64,000 nucleotides of DNA. It comes from an uncultured Pontibacter sp. GTDB taxonomy: Bacteria; Bacteroidota; Bacteroidia; Cytophagales; Hymenobacteraceae. Both the position numbers and the translations under genes were made by a program. Every line of letters starts with the position of its first letter. The stretch's first letter is position 1. Of the stretch, positions 54,854-63,424 are shown piece by piece. Location of the stretch: contig NZ_CANLZM010000004.1 in NCBI RefSeq assembly GCF_947495565.1, positions 1-64,000 of the forward strand, in the 5' to 3' direction. The notes below the pieces were generated by a model. It ran no database searches, was not told the origin of the DNA, and saw only the letters and a program-made list of their open reading frames with translations.

Positions 54854-55579
54854 ATGACGATAAAGAATCAATTTTTAGCCATAGGTTTAGCAGTCATTAC
54901 CACCCTGAGTGGCTGTAGTGAGAACCAGGCAAACGAGCAAATTACTGATCAGCAGGAAACCAGAACTGTAGGAGATGCAAATGCGCAAGCCGCAGCAGAG
55001 GCTGAAACAAAAACTATCTTGTTCTTCGGCAATAGCTTAACGGCAGGTTATGGTTTAGACGACCCTGATCAGGCATTCCCGGCGCTTATTCAGCAAAAAA
55101 TAGACTCTCTGGACCTACCCTATAAAGTAATAAACGCAGGTTTGAGCGGAGAAACAACAGCCGGAGGCAAAAGCCGTGTGGATTGGCTTCTGAAGAAACA
55201 GCAGGTGGATGTATTTGTGCTGGAGTTAGGCGCAAACGACGGTTTAAGAGGAATTGCTACCGAAGAAACGTATGCAAACCTCAAAGCTATAATTGAGAAA
55301 GTCCGTGCCAGCAACCCTGATGTGGAGATAGTGCTGACAGGTATGCAGGTGCCGCCAAGTATGGGGCAAAAGTATTCTATAGACTTCAGGGAGGTGTTTA
55401 CCCGTGTTGCTCAGGAAGAGAATGTTGCCTTGGTGCCTTTTCTGCTGGAAGGTGTGGGCGGAGAGGCAGACTTAAATCAGTCTGATGGCATACACCCAAC
55501 AGAAGAAGGGCAAAGGATACTTGCCAGCAATGTTTGGGAAATTCTGCAGCCGCTACTTCAGGAGAAAGGGCCCGCTTAA
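54854..55579 (+). CDS. GDSL/SGNH lipase or arylesterase (TesA-like), lipoprotein
   Basis: This 241-residue protein has a lipoprotein signal (lipobox TLSGC, Cys at about 21) and an SGNH hydrolase domain: block I FFGNSLTAGYG (the Ser nucleophile), block III LELGANDGLRG (Gly and Asn), and block V SDGIHPTEEG (Asp, His). It is the TesA class, which hydrolyses acyl-CoA, lysophospholipids and aryl esters. E. coli TesA is periplasmic; this one is lipid-anchored. It is divergent from the ABC pair, as in E. coli tesA-ybbA-ybbP. Confidence 0.92.
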   Translation: MTIKNQFLAIGLAVITTLSGCSENQANEQITDQQETRTVGDANAQAAAEAETKTILFFGNSLTAGYGLDDPDQAFPALIQQKIDSLDLPYKVINAGLSGETTAGGKSRVDWLLKKQQVDVFVLELGANDGLRGIATEETYANLKAIIEKVRASNPDVEIVLTGMQVPPSMGQKYSIDFREVFTRVAQEENVALVPFLLEGVGGEADLNQSDGIHPTEEGQRILASNVWEILQPLLQEKGPA

Positions 55580-55656
55580 AATTTTTTCCTGCTTTGTAAC
55601 CTTCTTTAACTACAGGCGTTAGAGAGAATGGCTAAAAGTTGAAAATTAGATTTTCA

Positions 55657-55698
55657 AAACCAAAAGGGCTCCTCAATAATGAGGAGCCCTTTTGGTTT
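55657..55698. terminator. Bidirectional terminator with an 18-bp perfect stem
   Basis: AAACCAAAAGGGCTCCTC at 55657-55674 is exactly complementary to 55681-55698, with a 6-base AT loop. It separates the TesA-like gene from the metal efflux operon. Confidence 0.93.
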
Positions 55699-55713
55699 AA
55701 GCTAAAAATACAG

Positions 55714-56868
55714 CTACTCAGCAACTTCAGTCTTCATTTTTTCAGCAAGTATATAGGAAGCCCCCTGCTGCACAAATTGCGCATCCTGCGGTAGCTCTTG
55801 CCCTATCCTTACTTCTGTAAATCCTTTTTCTGTTATACCTGTTTCCACAGGCACCATTTTAAATGTTTTGTCATCTAACTGCTGAAATATGTACTGCTGA
55901 TTTTTGTATAGCACGATGGCTGCCTCCGGTACAGAGGATGTGGTATGCTTGCCCGTAAGTATAAAACCATTTATATACATGCCAGGAAGCAGCCCTTTAT
56001 TTTGATTGTTTTTAATCTCCGCGTGGACCGGCACTACCCGCGCCTCCCCTTCAAATGATTTTCCGATGGCAAAAATCTCTCCTTCCACCTCTTCACCGGA
56101 TACATTGGGTAAGGAGAACACTACTTTCTGCCCCTTCTCCAGCCTTTGGAAATCCTTTTCAAATACATTCAGGTCAAGGTGCAGATGGCTATCATCTATT
56201 ATTTGCAAAATAGGTGTGTTGGGTTCTGTATAGGAGCCCAAGTTTACTGCTATGGACTGAACAAATCCTGAGATAGGAGCTCGTAGGCTTAATGATCGCG
56301 TGATACGGCCCTTCTCAACATTATCTGGTGAAATCCCCAAAGTTTGTAGCTGCTCACGTAACGAATTGCGCTTTGCCTCCAGCACCTGCACATCAGCTGA
56401 TGCCTGCTGATACTTTTTCAATGCGCCCACTTGTTCATCCGATAACATTTTCTGGCGCTCGTATTCCTGCCTGGCCATGCTTAACTGGCTATTTACTGAA
56501 AGATATGCTTCCTGTAACTCTAAAATACTCGGGTTCTCTATAGTGGCTAGTACCTTGCCTTTCTGAATATAGTCACCTTCTATCACATGTATGCTGCGTA
56601 CCATGCCCCCTACAAGCGGGCTGACACTTGCCTTGCCCTGAGGAGGCAAAGATAATTGCCCCTTTGCCGGCACACGAGTGGAGAGGGTGCGCTCTTGTAG
56701 CGGCCCCACCTCTACCTGGCTAACCTGCTGCATTTCTTTTGTAAAAACTATGATGTCTGTTGCCGTTTCCTCTGCAGCATGAGGCTCATTTACCGCCTCC
56801 GTTTGCTTTGAACATCCGGCTGCTAATAAAGTAGCTGCTAGCGCTGCTGGTAAAATATATCGTTTCAT
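55714..56868 (-). CDS. Heavy-metal RND efflux adaptor (CusB/CzcB type)
   Basis: This 384-residue periplasmic adaptor has a lipoprotein signal (ALAATLLAAGC, Cys at about residue 19), a barrel/lipoyl start (RVPAKGQLSLPPQGKASVSPLVGG), a coiled-coil hairpin at about 120-200, and a C-terminal barrel. It links the metal pump encoded just before it (2-base gap) to an outer-membrane channel. The channel may be the TolC domain fused to that pump. No HxxH or Met-rich N-terminal metal site is visible, so the metal cannot be named. Confidence 0.9.
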   Translation of the reverse strand: MKRYILPAALAATLLAAGCSKQTEAVNEPHAAEETATDIIVFTKEMQQVSQVEVGPLQERTLSTRVPAKGQLSLPPQGKASVSPLVGGMVRSIHVIEGDYIQKGKVLATIENPSILELQEAYLSVNSQLSMARQEYERQKMLSDEQVGALKKYQQASADVQVLEAKRNSLREQLQTLGISPDNVEKGRITRSLSLRAPISGFVQSIAVNLGSYTEPNTPILQIIDDSHLHLDLNVFEKDFQRLEKGQKVVFSLPNVSGEEVEGEIFAIGKSFEGEARVVPVHAEIKNNQNKGLLPGMYINGFILTGKHTTSSVPEAAIVLYKNQQYIFQQLDDKTFKMVPVETGITEKGFTEVRIGQELPQDAQFVQQGASYILAEKMKTEVAE

Positions 56869-56870
56869 GC

Positions 56871-59800
56871 TTATTCTTCTCCGGTTAAATACTGTAGGTT
56901 AATGATACTTTGGTTGTAATTCAGCAGCGTAACAAGGTACTGTAGCCGAAGCGTATAAGCCTGCTGCATAGCCTGCACAAACTCAATGTAGTCTGCTTCG
57001 CCTAATCTAAAAGTTAATGCTGCGGCTTTCTCCAACTGAGCCGCCTGCCGCAGTGCACCTTGCTCATAGTACAGCAACTGCTGCCCCTGTTTTTTTAACT
57101 CATAAAGGGCGCTCTGTAAGTCAGCGCGAATAATAGCTTCTCTGGCCTCTGCTTGTTTCTGCACGGCCTGCTCGTTCAGTTTGGCAGCATTTATTTTGGC
57201 TTTTTGAGCTCCGAACCATATCGGAACGGCTATGCCGGCTTCCACGCCTGCGAAGCGGTCAGAGCTGTTATAGATATGAGAAGGGTCACGAGCCGGACTC
57301 TCTCCAACAAAAGTTTGGTTAAAGTACCCTATGCTAAAGTCAGGCAATAGCCTAGCTTTTTCCAGTTTCGTCTGCGCTTGTGCCACTTCCACCTCATTTT
57401 GTAGCATCTGAAGCCAAACCTTAGCAGCGGCAGTATCGGTAAGTATAACAGCACTATACTTTTGATGCGGTTCTACTACAAAGCTTATTGTGCCTTCAGG
57501 TGCGTGCAGCAACTGGCGCAGTCGGGTCTGGGCTTTGGCTGCGTCTGCGTTTACCTGCACCAGTTCAGCTTTCATGCTGAGTCGCTTGGCTTCTGCTGTG
57601 GCTCTCTCCAAAGCCCCTGTTTCACCGGCCTGTTGGCGGACACGGGCTGCCTTCTCGAAGTTTTCGTAAAGCGAGTCTTGCGCCAGCACCAATAGCCTAA
57701 CAGCCTGCATGTGCTGCCATTCTCCGTAAGCAAGCTTTACATCGCGCAGTACCTGCCGTTCCACTAGGCGCTGACTAATTTCCGCCTGGCTTGCTTGCGC
57801 ACCCGCTAAACGGGCCTGCCGCCCGTAAACTGTCGGGAAGGCAAATTGCTGTGCAACTGTAATCTCTTCATCGGTTTCGTTAGTACTTATCTGGCCGCGC
57901 CTATAATTAACCACTGCCTTGGGTAAATCAAACGCGGCACTTTGCAGCATTCTTTGCCGTTCGGTTTCGAGTAGTGCAGCGCGTAGTGTTGGGTTATTCT
58001 CTTTGGCATACTCCAACGCTGCCTTTAAATCCAGTTGCTTTGTCTGTTGCTGCGCTTGCGTGGATAAGCTGCTTCCAAAGTATAAACTTATACTTAATAT
58101 TATAAGCACAACATTTTGTACCACTGAAACTTGAGGTTTTCTCTCATCTCTGGATGTGAAAATAAAATACAGCACTGGCAAGACTACTAGTGTTAACAGA
58201 GTGGATGTAACTAAACCGCCAATTACCACAGTTGCCAGAGGCTTTTGTACCTCGGCACCAGCCGAAGATGAAAGCGCCATAGGCAAGAAACCGAGGGCTG
58301 CCACCGAGGCTGTCATCAGTACTGGCCGGAGCCGCACAGTGGTTCCTTCAATAATGCGCTCGTATACATTATCCCAGCCATCTTGTTTGAGTTGGTTCAG
58401 GTAACCTATCAGTACAATGCCATTTAATACAGCTACACCGAAAAGGGCTATAAAACCAACGCCTGCCGAGATGCTAAAAGGCATGCCTCTAAGCCACAAG
58501 GCAAAAATACCTCCAATTGCAGCCAGCGGTATAGCACTGAAAATTAGCAGGCTTTGTTTTACCGACTTAAAGGTAAAGTATAGGAGCACCAGGATAAGCA
58601 GCAATGCAGCAGGCACTGCAATCTGCAGTCTTTCTCTAGCGTTCACTAAGTTCTCGAACTGACCACCGTAGGTAATGTAATACCCAGCAGGCAGCTCAAG
58701 ACGCTCAGCAAGTTTTTGTCTTACCTCCAGCACAATTGACTCCACATCACGGTCACGCACGTTAAAACCGACAACAATGCGCCGCCTGCCTTCTTCACGG
58801 GATATCTGCATCGGACCATCCTCATAGCGGATGTTGGCTACCTGCAGCAGCGGCACCTGCCCTCCATTAGGCAAGGGAACAAACAGTTCTTCTATATCGC
58901 TCAGGTTGTTACGGTAATTTTGCTCAAGCCGTACCACCAGGTCAAATCGACGGTCACCTTCGTAGACAGATCCAGCAGTCTCACCTGCAAAAGCCGTTCG
59001 CAACACACGGTTTACGTCCTGCACATGCAGCCCATACTGCGCCAGGCGATCTCGCTTGTATTCAACCACAATCTGGGGAAGGCCGGTTACCTCTTCCACA
59101 TATAAATCCTGTGCACCCTGAACCGGCCTGATCAAACGTTCTGCCTCACTGGCAAGCTCACTTAGTTTTTCCAGGTCTTCTCCATAGATCTTAACTGCTA
59201 CGTCCTGACGGGCACCGGTAATAAGTTCATTGAAGCGAAGCTGAATTGGCTGCTGAAAACCATAATTTATACCTGGTATAACCTGCAGAGCAGAATCCAT
59301 TTTGGCAGCTAGTTCTTCACGGGTGCTGGCGCTTGTCCATTCGTCACGGTCTTTTAGCAGGATCATCACGTCTGCCGCCTCTATTGGCATAGGGTCAGTA
59401 GGGATTTCAGCCGTACCTATTTTACCGATTACCTCTTTTACCTCCGGGAATCTGCTTTTTAGTATCTCGCTGGCTTTTAGGGTTGTATTTATAGTTTGCT
59501 CAAGTGAGGCTCCAGGCACGAGCCGCAGGTCCATGGCAAAGTCTCCCTCATCCAGCGTAGGTATAAACTCACCTCCCATGCGGCTAAATATCACTAAGCT
59601 AATAGCCAACAACCCTATGGCAAAACCCAAAATTAGCATTTTGCTGTGCAGTGCGAACCGTATTACAGGCTGGTACAAGTGCATGATCTTGTCCATGATT
59701 CGGTCTGAGATATTGCGCTTGTGCTTAGTCTTTTTGCTCAGTGCCAGCGTTGAGATCATAGGAACGTAGGTGAGTGATAGTATGAATGCGCCCATAATGG

Positions 59801-61256
59801 CGAAGCTCACTGTCTGCGCCATCGGCTTAAACATTTTCCCCTCAATACCCACCAACGCCAAAATAGGCAAGTATACAATCAGGATAATGATCATCCCGAA
59901 AGCCGCTGAGTTCATGATTTTTGATGCGGCACCCTCCACTTCCAGGTCCATTTCGCGCTGCGAGAGTTTGCGGAGGGGCAGGTTAGTGTTTTTGGCCACA
60001 ATGAAGTGCAGCACAGACTCTACAATAATAACAGAGCCATCCACAATTAACCCGAAGTCTATGGCACCCAAGCTCATAAGGTTGCCAGACACGCCGAAGA
60101 TGTTCATCATAGTGATAGCAAACAGCATGGAGAGCGGTATAACTGAAGCAACCACTAAACCAGCACGCAGGTTACCAAGAAGCAGCACTAATACAAAAAC
60201 CACTATCAGGCCTCCTTCAATCAGATTTTTGGTCACTGTGTTCACGGCCCTATCCACCAGTTCGCTCCGGTCTAGGTATGCATCAATCACAAGGCCCTCC
60301 GGCAAAGAGGCTTGTATTTCTTTCACTCGCTTCTGCACCTGCTTTATCACCTGGGATGAGTTGGCATCTTTATACATCAGCACAATGCCGCCTACTACTT
60401 CTCCCTCGTTGTTTCGGGTAAGGGCGCCGTAGCGAACAGGATGGCCATACTTCACCTCCGCCACATCAGTCACAAGCACTGGCACACCACTTTGGTTACT
60501 TATTACGATTTGTTCAATATCAGCCAGTTCGTTAACCATCCCGAGGCCACGGATAAAGAATGCGCTGTTGTTTTTCTCGATGTAGGCAGCGCCAGTGTTT
60601 TCATTGTTTGTGCTGATGGCTTCCAGCACGTCAGGCACTGTTAGGTTGAGGCTGCGCAGGCGGTCAGGGTTCAAGGCAACCTCGTACTCCTTCAAAAAAC
60701 CTCCAAAGCTACTTACATCGGCTACACCAGGCGTTCCGAGCAGTTGCCTTCTTACTATCCAATCCTGCACGGTGCGCAACTCCATGGCAGAGTATTTTTT
60801 ACTGCTGCCTTCTTTGGCATGTATGGTGTACTGGTAAATTTCGCCCAATCCGGTACTTACAGGGGCCATTTCCGGCGTGCCTACTCCGGCAGGAATTTCT
60901 TCTACGGCCATATCCAGTCGTTCCTTAATTAATTGCCGAGCTAGGTAAATATCCACGCCATCCTCGAAAACTACGGTAATAACGGACAGGCCAAACCGTG
61001 AGACTGAACGCATTTCAATAGCGTCTGGTACGTTGGCAAGCGCAATTTCTATGGGTGTTGTGATAAAGCGTTCTACTTCCTGGGCGGCTAATGTTGGGGA
61101 AGAAGTAACGACTTGTACTTGATTGTTGGTAATGTCTGGTACAGCATCTACAGGCAGTTTAGTGAGGTTATATAAACCTATCACCACCAATGCCAGCACC
61201 ATCAGCCCTACCACCAATTTATTATGTATGGAGAAACTAATAATCTTCTGAAACAT
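56871..61256 (-). CDS. CzcA/CusA-type heavy-metal RND pump fused to a TolC domain
   Basis: This 1461-residue fusion has an RND pump at about 1-1035 and a TolC-family domain at about 1070-1461. The pump shows LTKLPVDAVPDITNNQVQV near the start and IDFGLIVDGSVIIVES, the heavy-metal RND motif with the proton-relay Asp. The join has a hydrophobic stretch (1049-1068) resembling an ancestral TolC signal peptide and ending STQA before QQQT. That would thread the TolC part to the periplasm, and it could be cut by signal peptidase. TolC helices follow (LKAALEYAKENNPTLRAALLE, ends only). Such fusions are known in Bacteroidota. The metal substrate is unknown. Confidence 0.93.
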   Translation of the reverse strand: MFQKIISFSIHNKLVVGLMVLALVVIGLYNLTKLPVDAVPDITNNQVQVVTSSPTLAAQEVERFITTPIEIALANVPDAIEMRSVSRFGLSVITVVFEDGVDIYLARQLIKERLDMAVEEIPAGVGTPEMAPVSTGLGEIYQYTIHAKEGSSKKYSAMELRTVQDWIVRRQLLGTPGVADVSSFGGFLKEYEVALNPDRLRSLNLTVPDVLEAISTNNENTGAAYIEKNNSAFFIRGLGMVNELADIEQIVISNQSGVPVLVTDVAEVKYGHPVRYGALTRNNEGEVVGGIVLMYKDANSSQVIKQVQKRVKEIQASLPEGLVIDAYLDRSELVDRAVNTVTKNLIEGGLIVVFVLVLLLGNLRAGLVVASVIPLSMLFAITMMNIFGVSGNLMSLGAIDFGLIVDGSVIIVESVLHFIVAKNTNLPLRKLSQREMDLEVEGAASKIMNSAAFGMIIILIVYLPILALVGIEGKMFKPMAQTVSFAIMGAFILSLTYVPMISTLALSKKTKHKRNISDRIMDKIMHLYQPVIRFALHSKMLILGFAIGLLAISLVIFSRMGGEFIPTLDEGDFAMDLRLVPGASLEQTINTTLKASEILKSRFPEVKEVIGKIGTAEIPTDPMPIEAADVMILLKDRDEWTSASTREELAAKMDSALQVIPGINYGFQQPIQLRFNELITGARQDVAVKIYGEDLEKLSELASEAERLIRPVQGAQDLYVEEVTGLPQIVVEYKRDRLAQYGLHVQDVNRVLRTAFAGETAGSVYEGDRRFDLVVRLEQNYRNNLSDIEELFVPLPNGGQVPLLQVANIRYEDGPMQISREEGRRRIVVGFNVRDRDVESIVLEVRQKLAERLELPAGYYITYGGQFENLVNARERLQIAVPAALLLILVLLYFTFKSVKQSLLIFSAIPLAAIGGIFALWLRGMPFSISAGVGFIALFGVAVLNGIVLIGYLNQLKQDGWDNVYERIIEGTTVRLRPVLMTASVAALGFLPMALSSSAGAEVQKPLATVVIGGLVTSTLLTLVVLPVLYFIFTSRDERKPQVSVVQNVVLIILSISLYFGSSLSTQAQQQTKQLDLKAALEYAKENNPTLRAALLETERQRMLQSAAFDLPKAVVNYRRGQISTNETDEEITVAQQFAFPTVYGRQARLAGAQASQAEISQRLVERQVLRDVKLAYGEWQHMQAVRLLVLAQDSLYENFEKAARVRQQAGETGALERATAEAKRLSMKAELVQVNADAAKAQTRLRQLLHAPEGTISFVVEPHQKYSAVILTDTAAAKVWLQMLQNEVEVAQAQTKLEKARLLPDFSIGYFNQTFVGESPARDPSHIYNSSDRFAGVEAGIAVPIWFGAQKAKINAAKLNEQAVQKQAEAREAIIRADLQSALYELKKQGQQLLYYEQGALRQAAQLEKAAALTFRLGEADYIEFVQAMQQAYTLRLQYLVTLLNYNQSIINLQYLTGEE

Positions 61257-61379
61257 GATATTTTATTTAATTCATTGAATGATCCGGTATAAACCTGCGG
61301 CAACTCAACTAAAAAGTAAGCTGCGCAATATGGACTAGCACAGCAGGGCTGGCTATGGGTTTACCGTATTATTTGGGAA

Positions 61380-61700
61380 TTAAACTGCCAGCCGTGGCGG
61401 GTGCCACAGTACAAATGCGATGTGCTTTTCCGGCTGTTCTGCCAATTGCAGCGGTACAGCCTGCGGCTCGACAGGAATACGGAAAGCAAGTTGCAGCGCA
61501 TCTTGGGTAACTATAAGCGAGGCACAGCAATTACAGGAACAGAAGATTGGGCAGGAGTCTTCATGAAAAGGGCTCTCGCCGGTAGTTTTAGCAGGATCAA
61601 GCAGGTGCTCGTGCTCATGCTGGGGTAGCACCATATCAGTGCACGGCTGCCAGACCATCCAAAGCATAAACAAAGACATCACTAACGCAGGTATCCGCAT
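61380..61700 (-). CDS. Small Cys/His-rich secreted protein upstream of the metal pump
   Basis: This 106-residue protein has a hydrophobic N terminus (PALVMSLFMLWMVW). A His-rich stretch HEHEH near residue 30 and a Cys cluster SCPIFCSCNCCAS near residue 50 suggest metal binding. The tail is hydrophobic and Pro-rich. It resembles small proteins I recall next to CusA genes in Bacteroidota (possibly DUF6660), but I cannot confirm this. It lies 123 bases before the pump gene on the same strand, so a shared metal role is likely. Confidence 0.65.
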   Translation of the reverse strand: MRIPALVMSLFMLWMVWQPCTDMVLPQHEHEHLLDPAKTTGESPFHEDSCPIFCSCNCCASLIVTQDALQLAFRIPVEPQAVPLQLAEQPEKHIAFVLWHPPRLAV

Positions 61701-61956
61701 AGGGCAAATTTAAGACATCAACCTTTTTTTCATATAGCTAAACCTTATACAGAATTAATCTAAACAAAAGCAGTAATATTTTTATGGCTGATGATCAGGT
61801 ATTTATAGTTTAAGAGTTGGGGGCATCGAAAAAAAGATGAAAATTTAAATATCCTCAGGCAACCACCTTGTGTGTACTTTACATCTTAAGGGTACAGAGC
61901 AACAGATGATGCTCTTGATAAATAGAAAACAGCTATAGAATAAACCTCTACAAAGC

Positions 61957-62490
61957 GTGACAGAAGCAGAACTGATAGCGGGATGCCAAATGGCAGACGG
62001 AAAGGCGCAGAAGCTCCTGTACGAGCGATTTGCCGCGCAAATGTATGGGGTTTGCCTACGCTACCTCAAAAACCAGATGGATGCGGAAGAAGCATTGCTC
62101 AACGGATTCATGAAAATCTTTAAGAACGTAGATCGTTTCGAGGGCAAAGGAAGTTTTGAAGGCTGGGTGCGCCGAATTATGGTAAACGAGGCGCTGGCTT
62201 TTCTGAGAAAGAAAGAGCCGCTGCACATAGCTATAGAAGACAGCTACATACAGGTGGCTACCACTTCCGGTGCAGACCAAGACCTGGCTGAAGGCGAGCT
62301 GCTGGAGCTACTCAAAACGTTACCCGCAGGCTACAGAGCGGTTTTTAACCTGTACGCAATTGAAGGATACTCACACAAGGAAATAGCTGATATGCTCGGT
62401 ATTACCGAAGGAACCTCTAAGTCGCAGTTAAGCAAGGCACGACACATGCTGCAGCGCCGGCTGGAGGGACAAGAAGCTATAGCCGGTTAA
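61957..62490 (+). CDS. ECF-type RNA polymerase sigma factor
   Basis: This 177-residue protein has region 2 at about 15-85 (LKNQMDAEEALLNGFMKIFKNV and FEGWVRRIMVNEALAFLR, ends only) and region 4 at about 110-170 (LPAGYRAVFNLYAIEGYSHKEIADMLGITEGTSKSQLSKAR, ends only). The helix-turn-helix is plain in HKEIADMLGITEG. The start is GTG at 61957. A probable anti-sigma gene begins 15 bases after the stop. Region 2 is Bacteroidota-typical, so it controls its own regulon rather than housekeeping genes. Confidence 0.93.
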   Translation: MTEAELIAGCQMADGKAQKLLYERFAAQMYGVCLRYLKNQMDAEEALLNGFMKIFKNVDRFEGKGSFEGWVRRIMVNEALAFLRKKEPLHIAIEDSYIQVATTSGADQDLAEGELLELLKTLPAGYRAVFNLYAIEGYSHKEIADMLGITEGTSKSQLSKARHMLQRRLEGQEAIAG

Positions 62491-62505
62491 TGAAGGAGAA
62501 AGACA

Positions 62506-63414
62506 ATGAAACCAGAAGACATAGACAAAATATTTAAAGAGGGCCTGGGCAACTCCTCGCCCACTCCTCCTGCCGATCTTTGGAGCCGTTTGCAGGAACG
62601 GATGGAGCCGGAGCAGGAAAAGCCTATAGTTTTAATGGTGCCAGAATCGGAGCAGAAAAATCGAGGCAAACAGCGTAACATGTGGTTCTACTCTTCTGTG
62701 GCTGCTACCTTATCGCTGCTGCTGGCGGTTGGAGTTGTGTTCTATAACATCAACACCGGCACTCCTGAAATAAGTGAAACCATTACTAAGTATGACCTTA
62801 AGCTGCCGGAAAGCCAACCAACTGCCGCCCCTATACTTATAGATGTGCCGCAAACTGCACCAGGAGAAAGTATGATGGCTCAGAACGGAGTTGCTGAAGA
62901 AAACCTCTCCTCTCAGGAAAAAAATCTTACACCTCAGGCAACCGCCGAAGCCAAAGCCGCATCTAACATTACAAAGCAGCCTGCAACTAAGAAGATGTTA
63001 GCTGAGGCAAGACCTAAAGCTTTACAGCAAGCAAGCCGAACTAACACAGCTGTAGAAAAGGAAACTAAAAGCGATGCGCAGACGGCCATCGCAGCAAACT
63101 TAACACCAGAAGCACCTGCCGCAGAGGCAGCTCCGGCAAAAGAACCTGCAGGTTTTGCCAAGGCCAATCTCAACGCTGAGCCAGTTGAAATTATCATTAA
63201 ACGCGCTGTGGCCTCTCAGACTGCTATGCCAGAAGAAGTGCAGCAGACAGGCCGAAGCAGCAAGAAAACACTGGCTAAAAACATCTTCAAACAGGTGCGG
63301 AACCTTGCCTCCGGCGAAACCCTGGAGCTGGAGGAGCTGGGCATCCGGGCCGACCGGGTAGCTCTTGAAACACAAATCGGCAAACAGAAAATATCAAAAG
63401 TTATCAATCTCTAA
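62506..63414 (+). CDS. Membrane-anchored probable anti-sigma factor
   Basis: This 302-residue protein has a cytosolic N terminus (about 1-58: EDIDKIFKEGL, PPADLWSRLQERM), one transmembrane segment at about 59-81, and a long periplasmic part. The middle (about 110-240) is Ala-, Pro- and Glu-rich and looks disordered. The C terminus (about 260-302: KNIFKQVRNLASGETLELEELGI, ends only) seems folded. The layout and the gene order directly after an ECF sigma gene mark it as the likely anti-sigma factor, although no ZAS motif is present. Confidence 0.75.
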   Translation: MKPEDIDKIFKEGLGNSSPTPPADLWSRLQERMEPEQEKPIVLMVPESEQKNRGKQRNMWFYSSVAATLSLLLAVGVVFYNINTGTPEISETITKYDLKLPESQPTAAPILIDVPQTAPGESMMAQNGVAEENLSSQEKNLTPQATAEAKAASNITKQPATKKMLAEARPKALQQASRTNTAVEKETKSDAQTAIAANLTPEAPAAEAAPAKEPAGFAKANLNAEPVEIIIKRAVASQTAMPEEVQQTGRSSKKTLAKNIFKQVRNLASGETLELEELGIRADRVALETQIGKQKISKVINL

Positions 63415-63424
63415 ACCCAAGATC

